Assembly: GCF_963675395.1 (NCBI RefSeq)
Contig: NZ_OY776223.1
Coordinates: 2,914,001-2,978,000, forward strand
DNA: 64,000 bases
Direction of reading: 5' to 3'
From: an uncultured Vibrio sp.
GTDB lineage: Bacteria; Pseudomonadota; Gammaproteobacteria; Enterobacterales; Vibrionaceae
The notes beneath the pieces are model-generated. The model had not been told where the DNA came from and searched no databases. It saw only the letters and a program-made list of their open reading frames with translations. The position numbers and the translations under genes are program-made. Below, one piece after another: positions 10,483-19,181 of this stretch (position 1 is its first letter; each line of letters starts with the position of its first letter).

Positions 10483-11061
10483 TTACTTCACCAAACCTGT
10501 AAAGCCCATAAAGGCAAGCGACATCAAACCAGCAGTGATCATAGCGATAGAGGCTCCTTTAAAAGGAAGCGGTATATCTGCGGCAGCAATTCGCTCACGC
10601 ATAGAAGCAAATAGAATTAATACCATTGAAAAGCCAACAGCTGCACCGAAACCATAAATGATAGATTCGATGAAGTTATGGTTTTCATTGATATTAAGCA
10701 GCGCAACACCAAGTACCGCACAGTTGGTGGTAATGAGCGGTAGGAAGATGCCTAGCAGGCGATACAGCGTCGGGCTGGTTTTGTGCACAACCATCTCTGT
10801 GAACTGAACCACAACAGCGATAACCAAGATGAAACTCATGGTTCTTAGATATTCGATACCTAGTGGGCGAAGGATGTAGCTTTCTACTAAATACGAACAC
10901 ACAGACGCGAGCGTTAGCACGAAAGTGGTTGCTAAGCCCATACCAATTGCTGTTTCCAGTTTTTTGGACACGCCCATAAACGGACAGAGGCCCAAAAATT
11001 TTACCAGTACAAAGTTGTTTACCAGCACAGTGCCGACTAACAACAAAACATATTCGGTCAT
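10483..11061 (-). CDS. rsxA: Electron transport complex subunit RsxA/RnfA
   Basis: First gene of the operon. It encodes a 192-residue integral membrane protein of the NqrE/RnfA family with six predicted segments. The start at 11061 ([11 protein letters not shown]) matches family length; an upstream in-frame ATG would add 20 non-hydrophobic residues. The 5' side is a long non-coding region where the operon promoter should lie. Confidence 0.95.
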   Translation of the reverse strand: MTEYVLLLVGTVLVNNFVLVKFLGLCPFMGVSKKLETAIGMGLATTFVLTLASVCSYLVESYILRPLGIEYLRTMSFILVIAVVVQFTEMVVHKTSPTLYRLLGIFLPLITTNCAVLGVALLNINENHNFIESIIYGFGAAVGFSMVLILFASMRERIAAADIPLPFKGASIAMITAGLMSLAFMGFTGLVK

Positions 11062-11309
11062 AGTTTTTACGTTCTTAAAATCCGATCCCAATATTATCGT
11101 GTTTTGTGACACCAATAACAACCAGTGAACGATGTGGTTTTATATACACGGCGGAAAAATAGCCACCTATGTGATTCAGATAGATGAATTTTTATTTGAA
11201 TGAGAGGTTTGGTGAATGATTTGTGAGTCAAATTAGGGCAAAAGCTTTGTTGATTGCGAAACTTTGACTCAACGTACTGGGGGCGATGCTGTCAGGTAGA
11301 TGGTCCGAC

Positions 11310-11460
11310 ACTTAGGTCTGAGACCAACCTAAGTAAGAAAGTGGTCATACTTAATTATAGAGAACCAGAAAGCAGGCATCGAACACAAACACGCATGAAC
11401 CCATCCATGGGGCTTCGATTTGCCATCCATGGCAAATAGAGTTTGTTTATCGAACCTGCT
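11310..11460. repeat. Cruciform-like intergenic element of nested inverted repeats
   Basis: Four dyads lie within 151 bases. ACTTAGGT (11310-11317) pairs with ACCTAAGT (11327-11334). An outer imperfect stem joins 11371-11390 to 11441-11460, with both ends reading AGCAGG/CCTGCT. Inside it sit CCCAT-CC-ATGGG (11400-11411) and TTTGCCAT-CC-ATGGCAAA (11419-11436). The last two share the loop core CCATCCATGG. The arrangement suggests a folded RNA or a small repeat element; I do not recognise the family. Confidence 0.55.
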
Positions 11461-11496
11461 CCCTGACTAGTTAATTTTCCAGATTGGTATGAGACA

Positions 11497-11515
11497 CTTA
11501 CTTGGAACAAGTAAG
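11497..11515. repeat. Short perfect hairpin upstream of tRNA terminator
   Basis: CTTACTTG, three bases, CAAGTAAG. It is a perfect 8-base stem with no adjacent T-run, so it is not an obvious terminator. It may be an operator or part of the structured element just before it. Confidence 0.5.
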
Positions 11516-11531
11516 TCGCAGTTTAAAAACG

Positions 11532-11561
11532 AAAAAGCCGCGTCTTTCGACACGGCTTTTT
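11532..11561 (-). terminator. Terminator of tRNA-Asn
   Basis: AAAAAGCCG and CGGCTTTTT pair around an inner GTC/GAC stem with one mismatch and a TTTC loop. On the minus strand it sits just after the tRNA 3' end and finishes in a T-run. Confidence 0.8.
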
Positions 11562-11569
11562 CTAGAATT

Positions 11570-11645
11570 TGGCTCCCCCTGCGGGACTCGAACCTGCGAC
11601 ATACGGATTAACAGTCCGCCGTTCTACCAACTGAACTAAGGGGGA
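11570..11645 (-). tRNA. tRNA-Asn (anticodon GTT)
   Basis: 76 bases including an encoded CCA end. The 7-base acceptor stem TCCCCCT pairs with AGGGGGA, the anticodon loop reads CTGTTAA, and the TPsiC arm contains GGTTCGAGTCC. The sequence closely follows the E. coli tRNA-Asn except in the acceptor and T stems. A terminator follows at once. It is a single gene with no tRNA neighbour and no integrase, so there is no sign of use as an attachment site. Confidence 0.97.
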
Positions 11646-11784
11646 ATCGCTTTGCTAGAAAGCGGGGCAAATCTTACCGACCTCAAAATCTACTGTCAAC
11701 AGTCATTAAATACATTTTTTTGAAAAAATATCACGTTAAGCTCTTTACTTTTTTGTACAGCTTGCCAATAAAGGGCTAGGGTTA

Positions 11785-11809
11785 CTTATCCACTAAAATT
11801 GTGGATAAG
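11785..11809. promoter_or_regulatory. Inverted pair of DnaA boxes
   Basis: TTATCCACT at 11786-11794 on the plus strand and a perfect consensus TTATCCACA on the minus strand at 11800-11808, five bases apart. The pair also forms a 9-base stem (CTTATCCAC / GTGGATAAG). A further TTATCCACT lies on the minus strand at 11942-11950. Confidence 0.6.
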
Positions 11810-11941
11810 TGTGTTGATGAAATCTGAGTAAAGTTATTTGATATGCAACACGGTTTATCTTTTCTGCATTTTTAAGCAGGATTATGCGCTGATTATGCAG
11901 ATAATACAGGGATTTATTAGCGAATCAGTAGAAATAGTCAA

Positions 11942-11950
11942 AGTGGATAA
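11942..11950 (-). promoter_or_regulatory. Third DnaA-box-like site
   Basis: Reads TTATCCACT on the minus strand, one mismatch from the consensus TTATCCACA. It is about 260 bases before the uvrB start and belongs with the pair at 11786-11808. Confidence 0.5.
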
Positions 11951-12168
11951 AATGTAGACTTTCGGGAGTAAGGATACTTTATACTGCTTTTTGGGGAAAA
12001 CTTGTGGAAATATAGCAACTGATATTTGAGAACAATCACTGACTAGGGCGACGTACTATATCAGAGCCTCTCAGGTAAGGCTATAGCGTTATGGATAAAG
12101 GAAGCAATTTCGCAATAATAGATAATACTCAGATAGACGTATATTTCATTTACTAAGGCATATATAAA

Positions 12169-12184
12169 GTGTACATATATACAG
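12169..12184 (+). promoter_or_regulatory. Degenerate LexA (SOS) box upstream of uvrB
   Basis: GTGTACATATATACAG differs from the consensus CTGT-N8-ACAG at a single base. It has the alternating AT core and lies 28 bases before the uvrB ATG. uvrB is SOS-controlled in E. coli, which makes the site plausible. Confidence 0.6.
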
Positions 12185-12212
12185 TTAGTTCGAAGTAGAG
12201 TTAAGGAACGGT

Positions 12213-14243
12213 ATGAGCAAAGTTTATGAACTGGTCTCTGGTTATCAGCCATCAGGAGATCAACCTGGTGCAATTCAGCAATTACTTGATGGGTTAGATT
12301 CAGGTTTAGCACATCAGACACTGTTAGGTGTAACAGGTTCCGGTAAAACCTTCACATTAGCGAATGTGATCGCTCAAGCGCAACGTCCAGCCATTTTGCT
12401 TGCACCCAATAAAACCCTGGCGGCGCAACTTTATGGGGAAATGAAGTCATTCTTCCCTAACAATGCCGTTGAATATTTCGTTTCTTACTACGATTACTAT
12501 CAGCCAGAAGCGTATGTACCGACGACCGATACTTTTATCGAAAAAGATGCCTCGGTTAATGCCCATATTGAACAGATGCGATTATCCGCGACGAAAGCAT
12601 TACTGGAGCGTAAAGACGCGATTATTGTTGCGTCGGTTTCCGCCATTTATGGTTTGGGGGATCCCGAATCTTATCTACAAATGATGTTGCATTTACGCCG
12701 AGGTGATGTCATCGACCAGCGTGACATGCTACGTCGCTTGGCTGAACTCCAATATTCACGCAACGACGTGGCCTTCGAGCGAGGTCAATTTCGTGTTCGT
12801 GGTGAAGTGATTGATATCTTTCCTGCTGAATCCGATCAAGATGCTGTACGTGTTGAAATGTTTGATGACGAAGTCGACTGTATCAGCGTGTTTGACCCAC
12901 TTACTGGCGTGGTCAAGCAGCGCGATTTACCTCGTTACACCATCTACCCTAAAACGCATTACGTTACGCCGCGCGATCGCGTCCTGGAAGCGATTGAGAA
13001 TATTAAAGTGGAACTCGAAGTACGTAAAAAGCAGTTATTGGATAACAATAAGCTGTTGGAAGAGCAACGTATTAGTCAGCGCACCCAGTTCGATATCGAG
13101 ATGATGAACGAGCTAGGGTTCTGCTCGGGTATCGAAAACTACTCTCGTTACCTCAGCGGTCGCTCCGAGGGTGAGCCGCCACCGACGCTTTTTGATTATC
13201 TACCACACGATGGTTTATTAATTATCGACGAGTCACACGTCACCGTACCGCAAATCGGTGCGATGTATAAAGGTGACCGTTCTCGTAAAGAAACCTTGGT
13301 GGAATTTGGTTTTCGTCTACCTTCGGCGCTGGACAACCGCCCACTTAAATTTGAAGAGTTTGAGTCGCTTGCTCCGCAAACTATTTTTGTTTCTGCCACT
13401 CCGGGCAATTATGAACTAGAAAAGTCAGACGGCGATATTGCTGATCAAGTGGTTCGTCCTACGGGATTACTTGATCCTGAATTGGAAGTGCGTCCTGTCG
13501 CGACGCAGGTTGATGATTTGCTCTCCGAGATTCGTATTCGAGCGGTGAAAGATGAAAGAGTTCTCGTGACCACGCTGACGAAACGGATGGCAGAGGATTT
13601 GACCGAATATCTGCATGAACACGATGTTCGTGTACGTTATCTTCACTCCGATATTGATACGGTTGAGCGTGTGGAAATTATTCGAGATCTTCGCTTAGGT
13701 GAGTTTGACGTTCTCGTTGGTATCAACCTATTGCGAGAAGGGTTGGATATGCCGGAAGTGTCGCTGGTGGCCATTTTGGATGCTGACAAAGAAGGTTTCT
13801 TGCGCTCTGAACGCTCGCTGATCCAGACCATTGGTCGTGCCGCTCGTAATATAGAAGGTAAGGCCATTTTGTATGCCGACTCCATCACCAAATCGATGAA
13901 GAAAGCGATGGATGAAACCAATCGTCGTCGCGAGAAGCAACAAGCGTACAATGAAGAGATGGGGATTGTACCGCAGGCGTTGACACGTAATATCAAAGAC
14001 ATTATGGAGCTGGGTGATATCACCAAGTCCAAGCGTCAGCGCACTGGCAAACAAGTCCCATTGTCGAAAGTCGCGGAACCGTCTCAGTCTTATGAAATTA
14101 TGTCGCCACAACAGTTGGAAAAAGAAATCAGCCGACTGGAATCAGCCATGTACCAACATGCTCAAGATCTGGAGTTTGAGTTAGCGGCTGAAAAACGTGA
14201 TGAAATTGAAAAACTGCGTGCCCAATTTATCGCGAATAGCTAA
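12213..14243 (+). CDS. uvrB: Excinuclease ABC subunit B
   Basis: Damage-verifying helicase of nucleotide excision repair, 676 residues. The Walker A motif GVTGSGKT is at 39-46. The beta-hairpin that inserts between strands follows at about 92-116 ([12 protein letters not shown]). The DESH helicase box lies near residue 340, and the UVR domain that contacts UvrC is at the C-terminus (about 636-671). An AAGGAA ribosome site precedes the ATG. A LexA-like site and DnaA boxes lie upstream. Confidence 0.98.
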   Translation: MSKVYELVSGYQPSGDQPGAIQQLLDGLDSGLAHQTLLGVTGSGKTFTLANVIAQAQRPAILLAPNKTLAAQLYGEMKSFFPNNAVEYFVSYYDYYQPEAYVPTTDTFIEKDASVNAHIEQMRLSATKALLERKDAIIVASVSAIYGLGDPESYLQMMLHLRRGDVIDQRDMLRRLAELQYSRNDVAFERGQFRVRGEVIDIFPAESDQDAVRVEMFDDEVDCISVFDPLTGVVKQRDLPRYTIYPKTHYVTPRDRVLEAIENIKVELEVRKKQLLDNNKLLEEQRISQRTQFDIEMMNELGFCSGIENYSRYLSGRSEGEPPPTLFDYLPHDGLLIIDESHVTVPQIGAMYKGDRSRKETLVEFGFRLPSALDNRPLKFEEFESLAPQTIFVSATPGNYELEKSDGDIADQVVRPTGLLDPELEVRPVATQVDDLLSEIRIRAVKDERVLVTTLTKRMAEDLTEYLHEHDVRVRYLHSDIDTVERVEIIRDLRLGEFDVLVGINLLREGLDMPEVSLVAILDADKEGFLRSERSLIQTIGRAARNIEGKAILYADSITKSMKKAMDETNRRREKQQAYNEEMGIVPQALTRNIKDIMELGDITKSKRQRTGKQVPLSKVAEPSQSYEIMSPQQLEKEISRLESAMYQHAQDLEFELAAEKRDEIEKLRAQFIANS

Positions 14244-14281
14244 GTTTATTGCTAAGCGTTGATTAAATGATTTCGACAGGC

Positions 14282-14376
14282 AAAAAAGAAGCCAATAGGC
14301 AGTCGTTCCTATTGGCTTTATTTGCGAACATTACGTTCACTAACAACGTCAGTTGGCTAGGTGACCCGAGGGGTCA
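14282..14376 (-). ncRNA. qrr1: Quorum regulatory small RNA Qrr1
   Basis: About 95 nucleotides, divergent from luxO. From the start at 14376 the RNA begins TGACCCCTCGGGTCACC (first stem-loop). It then carries the Qrr core complementary to luxR/hapR-type messages, from CTAGCCAACTGACG to GTTAGTGAAC. It ends with the stem GCCAATAG / CTATTGGC and a T-rich tail. Qrr RNAs act with Hfq to repress the master regulator LuxR and to activate low-density genes. The start fits the sigma-54 promoter exactly: 12 bases after the -12 element. Confidence 0.95.
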
Positions 14377-14387
14377 GGGTAAATTCA

Positions 14388-14401
14388 GCATGATTTATGC
14401 C
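14388..14401 (-). promoter_or_regulatory. Sigma-54 (-24/-12) promoter of qrr1
   Basis: On the minus strand the sequence TTGGCATAAATCATGCT has GG and GC separated by ten bases, the defining sigma-54 geometry. The GC ends at 14388, placing the start point at 14376, the first base of Qrr1. Confidence 0.9.
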
Positions 14402-14466
14402 AAACTCCTAACTTGTTGATCTGCACTTTGATTGATCAAAATTACCCCTAGCTTGAGTATTGTCAT

Positions 14467-14479
14467 TTGCAAAATGCAA
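14467..14479. promoter_or_regulatory. LuxO binding site for qrr1 activation
   Basis: TTGCAAAATGCAA is a perfect palindrome matching the TTGCA-W3-TGCAA pattern described for LuxO sites at qrr promoters. It is about 90 bases upstream of the qrr1 start, the usual enhancer distance. It is also 50 bases before the luxO ATG, so it could take part in luxO autoregulation. Confidence 0.85.
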
Positions 14480-14528
14480 AGCGTAATGCGATTATTGTTT
14501 AAAAGATTACAAAAAAGTTAGCTAGGTT

Positions 14529-15935
14529 ATGCAACAACAAACTACTCAAGATCCAAAGGCTCGTTATCTATTAATGGTCGAAGATACGGCATCCGTTGCG
14601 GCGTTGTATCGTTCATACCTCACGCCATTAGGTATTGATATCAATATTGTTGGTACGGGACGTGATGCGATCGAAAGTCTTAAACATCGTATTCCTGACC
14701 TTATTCTGCTTGATCTTCGTCTGCCTGACATGACGGGGATGGACGTTCTGCATGCTGTTAAACACAGCCATCCAGACGTTCCTATCATCTTTATGACCGC
14801 GCACGGCTCTATCGATACTGCGGTAGAAGCAATGCGTCATGGCTCCCAAGACTTTTTAATTAAGCCATGTGAAGCCGACCGCTTACGTGTCACGGTGAAT
14901 AACGCGATACGAAAAGCGACCAAGTTAAAAAATGAAGCCGATAACCCGGGAAACCAGAATTATCAGGGTTTCATCGGCAGTAGCCAAACCATGCAGCAGG
15001 TTTACCGCACGATTGACTCAGCCGCGAGTAGTAAGGCGAGTATTTTCATTACTGGTGAAAGTGGTACGGGTAAAGAGGTGTGCGCCGAAGCTATTCATGC
15101 GGCGAGTAAACGAGGGGACAAACCTTTTATCGCGATTAATTGTGCGGCGATCCCCAAAGATCTGATTGAAAGTGAGCTGTTTGGTCATGTAAAAGGTGCG
15201 TTTACGGGGGCGGCAAACGATCGCCAAGGTGCTGCGGAATTGGCAGATGGTGGTACGCTTTTTCTCGATGAGCTGTGTGAAATGGATTTGGATTTACAGA
15301 CCAAGTTACTGCGATTTATCCAGACGGGGACGTTCCAGAAAGTGGGCTCTTCAAAAATGAAAAGCGTGGATGTGCGCTTTGTGTGTGCGACCAACCGTGA
15401 CCCTTGGAAAGAGGTTCAGGAAGGTCGCTTTCGTGAAGACTTGTACTACCGTTTATATGTTATACCATTACATCTACCACCTTTGCGTGAGCGTGGTGAA
15501 GACGTCGTCGAAATTGCTTACTCGCTGTTGGGATATATGTCTCATGAAGAGGGGAAAAGCTTTGTGCGCTTTTCCCAAGAGGTGATTGATCGATTCAATA
15601 ATTATGAGTGGCCCGGCAACGTGCGTCAGTTACAAAACGTTCTTCGTAATATCGTGGTGTTGAATCACGGTAAGGAAATTTCTTTGGATATGCTTCCACC
15701 GCCATTGAATCAGCCTCTGGCGCGTAAAGCTTCCGCTTCTTTGATTGAGCCTAAAGAGATGACGGCGTCGGATATTGTGCCACTGTGGATAACGGAAAAA
15801 ATGGCAATTGAAAGCGCAATTGAAGCGTGCGACGGTAATATTCCCCGAGCGGCAGGGTATCTTGATGTGAGTCCATCCACGATTTACCGTAAGCTACAAG
15901 CGTGGAACAGCAAGGAAGAGCGGCAGAAAGTATGA
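14529..15935 (+). CDS. luxO: Quorum-sensing sigma-54 response regulator LuxO
   Basis: Central regulator of the Vibrio quorum-sensing phosphorelay, 468 residues. When phosphorylated at low cell density it activates qrr genes with sigma-54. The receiver domain carries the phosphorylated Asp62 (equal to Asp47 if translation starts at the internal MVEDTAS, giving the 453-residue form used for V. harveyi). The AAA+ domain has GESGTGKE at 176-183, the sigma-54-contacting GAFTGA at 223-228 and Walker B near 245. The C-terminal Fis-type helix-turn-helix includes [14 protein letters not shown]. luxU overlaps its stop codon. Confidence 0.97.
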   Translation: MQQQTTQDPKARYLLMVEDTASVAALYRSYLTPLGIDINIVGTGRDAIESLKHRIPDLILLDLRLPDMTGMDVLHAVKHSHPDVPIIFMTAHGSIDTAVEAMRHGSQDFLIKPCEADRLRVTVNNAIRKATKLKNEADNPGNQNYQGFIGSSQTMQQVYRTIDSAASSKASIFITGESGTGKEVCAEAIHAASKRGDKPFIAINCAAIPKDLIESELFGHVKGAFTGAANDRQGAAELADGGTLFLDELCEMDLDLQTKLLRFIQTGTFQKVGSSKMKSVDVRFVCATNRDPWKEVQEGRFREDLYYRLYVIPLHLPPLRERGEDVVEIAYSLLGYMSHEEGKSFVRFSQEVIDRFNNYEWPGNVRQLQNVLRNIVVLNHGKEISLDMLPPPLNQPLARKASASLIEPKEMTASDIVPLWITEKMAIESAIEACDGNIPRAAGYLDVSPSTIYRKLQAWNSKEERQKV

Positions 15936-16276
15936 GCATGAATATTCTGAACCATAAGAAAATAGAAAGCCTTTCCATGGAGATTGGTAGTGATAATGTA
16001 CCAGTGCTGCTTGATATTTTTTTAGGTGAAATCGATACCTACATTAAAAACTTGTCACAATATGATGATACTGAGCAACTGGTGTATTTGAAAGAAATCA
16101 GCCATGCATTAAAGAGCAGCGCAGCCAGTTTTGGTGCCGACCGTTTATGTGATTTAGCAATATCTATTGATAAGAAAGCCAAAGCGGGAGAGCTGTCGGT
16201 CAATGGGGAAGAAGCCACTACCATGATTGACGTTCTGAGCGATACACAAGAGGTTTACCGCTCTTGGAATCTATAA
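15932..16276 (+). CDS. luxU: Phosphorelay protein LuxU
   Basis: Histidine phosphotransfer protein of 114 residues that carries phosphate from the hybrid sensor kinases (such as LuxN, LuxQ and CqsS) to LuxO. The phospho-accepting His58 sits in [16 protein letters not shown]. The start at 15932 overlaps the luxO TGA (ATGA) and gives the same length as V. harveyi LuxU; a second ATG two codons later is possible. A hairpin follows before the convergent yvcK gene. Confidence 0.96.
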   Translation: MSMNILNHKKIESLSMEIGSDNVPVLLDIFLGEIDTYIKNLSQYDDTEQLVYLKEISHALKSSAASFGADRLCDLAISIDKKAKAGELSVNGEEATTMIDVLSDTQEVYRSWNL

Positions 16277-16297
16277 ACGATATTAGTTAGATAACTA

Positions 16298-16330
16298 GTA
16301 CAGCCCGTCACATGAAGTGAAGGGCTGTAC
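16298..16330. terminator. Probable shared hairpin between luxU and yvcK
   Basis: GTACAGCCC pairs perfectly with GGGCTGTAC, with an inner TCAC/GTGA stem. It lies between convergent genes. Neither flank has a strong T-run, so termination strength is uncertain. Confidence 0.5.
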
Positions 16331-16345
16331 GCTATTCTGATAAGA

Positions 16346-17242
16346 TTAACAGTGGCTTAGAAGTTGATCTTCAATGGCTTGTTTGAGTTTATTTCGGTCA
16401 TGACGCCAGTCTCGATTGCTTGAAGCCAGTGACTCAGTGACAACGTTCCATCTATTGAGCACTTCTTGTTCTGCTTTTTCAGCAAGAACAACATCTATTT
16501 TTCTGCCTTGTAGTGCGCGTTCACACCACTCTAGTTTTTGTTCCATGGTCATACGACCAGCAGGGCCATATTCCGGACTCAAATTCGCTACAAAAATGAC
16601 TTTGGCGTTTTTATTGTTGGCGATCGCTTTGCCCAGTTCCGGCAATAATAGTGGTGGCATGATGCTGGTCAGAAAGCTTCCCGGCCCTAAAACAATGGCA
16701 TCTGCCTCTGACAGCGCCGCAACCGCTTCTTTTGTTGCGGGCACTTCAGGAGAAAGGTCTAAACGACGCAGATCTGCCTCCATATGGTCGACATTGGTTT
16801 CTCCGGTGACCCATTTACCATCGACAGATAGGGCTGAAAGATCGGACGGATGCTCTGACATAGGCAGAATATTCACATCGACTTTGAGCATATTGCGAAT
16901 CAGATTGATGGCATCTAATGGACGTACCGAAAGGTTGTCCAGAGCCGTGAGCATTAAGTTTCCTAAATTATGCCCGTCAAGTTCACCACTGCCTTTGAAA
17001 CGATATTCGAACATCATTGAGCTGATAGAGGGCTCAGTGATTAACTGATTGATGCAGTTACGCATATCACCCCACGCAATGCCCCCCTGACAATGACGGA
17101 TTCGGCCAGTTGACCCCCCATTGTCAGTGGTAGCAACAATACCCGTCGCATTGCCGCGGAAATCGCGGAGCGCTGCCAACATTCTACCTAAACCATGGCC
17201 ACCGCCAACTGCGACTACTTTGTTATCCGTATAGATACTCAT
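16346..17242 (-). CDS. yvcK: YvcK/CofD-like gluconeogenesis factor family protein
   Basis: Soluble protein of 298 residues related to B. subtilis YvcK and E. coli YbhK. Family members bind UDP-GlcNAc and are linked to envelope and carbon metabolism. The N-terminal GGGHGLGRMLAALR phosphate-binding loop (residues 13-26), the TDNGGSTGR motif (39-47) and DMRNCI (59-64) are conserved with CofD-like folds. In E. coli the homologous gene lies between uvrB and moaA; here luxOU and qrr1 intervene. The ligand in Vibrio is inferred from the family. Confidence 0.85.
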   Translation of the reverse strand: MSIYTDNKVVAVGGGHGLGRMLAALRDFRGNATGIVATTDNGGSTGRIRHCQGGIAWGDMRNCINQLITEPSISSMMFEYRFKGSGELDGHNLGNLMLTALDNLSVRPLDAINLIRNMLKVDVNILPMSEHPSDLSALSVDGKWVTGETNVDHMEADLRRLDLSPEVPATKEAVAALSEADAIVLGPGSFLTSIMPPLLLPELGKAIANNKNAKVIFVANLSPEYGPAGRMTMEQKLEWCERALQGRKIDVVLAEKAEQEVLNRWNVVTESLASSNRDWRHDRNKLKQAIEDQLLSHC

Positions 17243-17548
17243 ACGTTACATTCTTCTAATAAAATTGGTAAAAACGACTACAATTTAACGTAACGAGTGC
17301 ACTAACGGTACTCACTTAGCGGTAAATTGTGTGACTTGAGATATTTTTTATTCCTCAAGTCTGGATTCCGATATAAATATTCAGTATTTTACACAGCAAA
17401 GCTATCAGAGTTTTACTTTCTCTGGTTGCCATAACTCCGAGCTCACAACACTAAGTTCAATTAAGGATAGGTGTTCTGAGCCAGTGGTATACTGCCACAA
17501 GGGCTTGGTTAGAAATGACCACGCCTCCCGTGTTTGGAAAGGTGTTCC
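17243..17548. other. Intergenic region between yvcK and moaA
   Basis: 306 bases between divergent genes. The moaA-proximal 125 bases look like a Moco RNA motif. The rest is AT-rich and should contain both promoters. I see no open frame here worth calling. Confidence 0.6.
17424..17548 (+). ncRNA. Probable molybdenum-cofactor (Moco) riboswitch leader of moaA
   Basis: The leader has the expected features of the Moco RNA motif found before moaA operons in gammaproteobacteria. These are a CTCCGAGC start near 17436, a central hairpin CAGTGGTAT-ACTGCCAC, and a 3' portion GCCTCCCGTGTTTGGAAAGG whose last bases double as the ribosome-binding site. A fold that pairs CCTCCC or CCTTTCC-type segments would hide GGAAAGG. 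This is recognition by eye; no covariance-model search was run. Confidence 0.6.
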
Positions 17549-18538
17549 GTGGCGCAACAATTTGAAGATAAATTTCATCGTAAATTCTATTACTTACGTC
17601 TGTCTGTAACCGACGTTTGTAATTTTAAATGTACCTACTGTCTGCCTGATGGTTATAAACCTTCGGGCAAGAAAAACTCGTCTTTTTTATCTCTACCTGA
17701 AATCAAGCGGGTAGTCACCGCATTTGCAGATTGTGGCACTTCAAAGGTCCGTATCACAGGTGGCGAACCCAGTTTACGTAAAGACTTTACCGACATAATC
17801 CATTCTGTCGCAACGACATCTGGCATTGAGAAAGTTGCAACGACGACGAATGGTTATCGCATGGCCAAGCAGGTGGCGGGCTGGCGTGAAGCTGGTCTCA
17901 CGCACATCAATGTGAGTGTGGATAGTTTGGACCCACGAATGTTCCATCAAATCACTGGTGAAAATAAGTTCACTGAAGTGATGAATGGTATCGAGCGTGC
18001 GTTCGAAGTCGGCTATGAGCAAGTGAAAGTGAACGTGGTGTTGATGAAAGATCTCAATCATCAAGAGCTGCCTGCTTTCCTCAACTGGATCAAAGATAGA
18101 CCAATTCAATTGCGCTTTATAGAACTGATGCAGACCGGCGAGATGGATGACTTGTTTAATAAGCACCATGTTTCTGGCGTTGCCATCCGTAATCAGCTGA
18201 TTGCCAATGGATGGTTATTGAAAGTTCGCTCCCACAATGATGGCCCGGCTCAGGTATTCGTTCACCCGGATTACAAGGGAGAAATCGGGTTAATTATGCC
18301 TTATGAGAAGGACTTTTGTGAGAGCTGCAACCGGCTGCGGGTTTCTGCCATGGGTAAATTGCATTTGTGTTTGTTTGGTGAGCACGGTATTGATTTGCGT
18401 GATCTCCTACAAGGTGACGATCAAGAGAATGAGTTGATTGAGCGTATTCAAGCTCAACTGCAGACTAAGTCTGTCAGTCACTTCTTGCACGATGGCAACA
18501 CAGGGATGACGCCTCATCTCGCCTCCATTGGCGGCTAA
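17549..18538 (+). CDS. moaA: GTP 3',8-cyclase MoaA
   Basis: Radical-SAM enzyme that starts molybdenum cofactor synthesis by cyclising GTP. The start is a GTG at 17549 (product begins [16 protein letters not shown]), six bases after GGAAAGG, giving 329 residues, the usual length; a TTG five codons upstream is less likely. The SAM cluster motif is Cys24-X3-Cys28-X2-Cys31. The second 4Fe-4S cluster is bound by CESC and the Cys 14 residues later (LHLCLFG). First gene of moaABCDE. Confidence 0.96.
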   Translation: MAQQFEDKFHRKFYYLRLSVTDVCNFKCTYCLPDGYKPSGKKNSSFLSLPEIKRVVTAFADCGTSKVRITGGEPSLRKDFTDIIHSVATTSGIEKVATTTNGYRMAKQVAGWREAGLTHINVSVDSLDPRMFHQITGENKFTEVMNGIERAFEVGYEQVKVNVVLMKDLNHQELPAFLNWIKDRPIQLRFIELMQTGEMDDLFNKHHVSGVAIRNQLIANGWLLKVRSHNDGPAQVFVHPDYKGEIGLIMPYEKDFCESCNRLRVSAMGKLHLCLFGEHGIDLRDLLQGDDQENELIERIQAQLQTKSVSHFLHDGNTGMTPHLASIGG

Positions 18539-18641
18539 CATCGCACGAATTTTATAGAGGAAGCTCGCGAGGGCTTTCTCGATGATATTTCTTAAATCGA
18601 TAAAAACGAATCCAAGCTAACTTTAAATGATAGGTGAACTA

Positions 18642-19154
18642 ATGGGTCACGCTGAAAGCAAATTTCAACCTGCAAATATTGCCGTTTTAACGGTCTCTGA
18701 TACTCGTACTGAAGAAAATGATACCTCTGGTCGTTACCTTGTAGAACATGCCCAGGAAGCGGGTCACAATGTTGTTGATAAGCAAATTGTGATTGATGAC
18801 ATGTATAAGATTCGCGCCATTGTTTCTCAATGGATTGCTGACGAAAACGTACAAGCGGTCATGATTACGGGCGGTACAGGTTTTACTTCTCGTGACAGTA
18901 CGCCAGAAGCACTTAAGCCACTTTTTGACAAAGAAGTAGAAGGCTTCGGTGAGTTATTTCGCATGGTTTCTTACGAAGAAATTGGCACATCGACAATCCA
19001 GTCTCGTGCGATTGCGGGTTTTGCTAACCACACTGTTATTTTTGCTATGCCGGGCTCTACAGGCGCGTGCCGTACCGGGTGGACGAAAATAATTAAACAG
19101 CAGATGGACGCGAGTCACCGCCCTTGTAACTTTATGCCACACCTATCCGTATAA
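18642..19154 (+). CDS. moaB: Molybdenum cofactor biosynthesis protein MoaB
   Basis: MogA/MoaB-type molybdopterin-binding fold, 170 residues, associated with adenylation of molybdopterin or its tungsten counterpart; in E. coli its need is unclear because MogA does this job. The start at 18642 (MGHAESKF) has a TAGGTGA ribosome site just upstream. An ATG five codons earlier would give MIGELMGH. The motif MITGGTGFTSRDSTPEA (about residues 73-89) is the typical MPT-binding segment, and PGSTGAC lies near residue 143. Confidence 0.93.
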   Translation: MGHAESKFQPANIAVLTVSDTRTEENDTSGRYLVEHAQEAGHNVVDKQIVIDDMYKIRAIVSQWIADENVQAVMITGGTGFTSRDSTPEALKPLFDKEVEGFGELFRMVSYEEIGTSTIQSRAIAGFANHTVIFAMPGSTGACRTGWTKIIKQQMDASHRPCNFMPHLSV

Positions 19155-19181
19155 CCTTTTCTTATAAGCGAAAGAACAACA

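Larger units (their letters stand above)
11062..11569. other. Structured intergenic region between rsxA and tRNA-Asn
   Basis: No convincing gene in these 508 bases; the longest open frame has 61 codons with no ribosome site and crosses several hairpins. It should hold the rsx promoter. It contains a remarkable group of inverted repeats (see 11310-11460), an 8-base hairpin at 11497-11515 and the tRNA terminator. Confidence 0.6.
11646..12212. other. Long AT-rich intergenic region upstream of uvrB
   Basis: 567 bases with no credible gene. It carries three DnaA-box-like nonamers, a short direct repeat (GATTATGC twice near 11880-11901), many AT-rich runs, and a degenerate LexA box close to the uvrB start. 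It must also hold the promoters of tRNA-Asn (minus) and uvrB (plus). Confidence 0.6.

Noticed and set aside
11254..11439. Open frame of 61 codons upstream of tRNA-Asn
   Set aside because: It crosses several hairpins and has no ribosome site.
11570..11645. tRNA-Asn as a genomic island attachment site
   Set aside because: No integrase and no direct repeat of the tRNA 3' end in the window; flanking genes are core.
11785..11809. Replication origin
   Set aside because: Only three DnaA boxes, with no dnaA, gidA/mnmG, rpmH or AT-rich 13-mers. A DnaA-responsive promoter or titration site is more likely.
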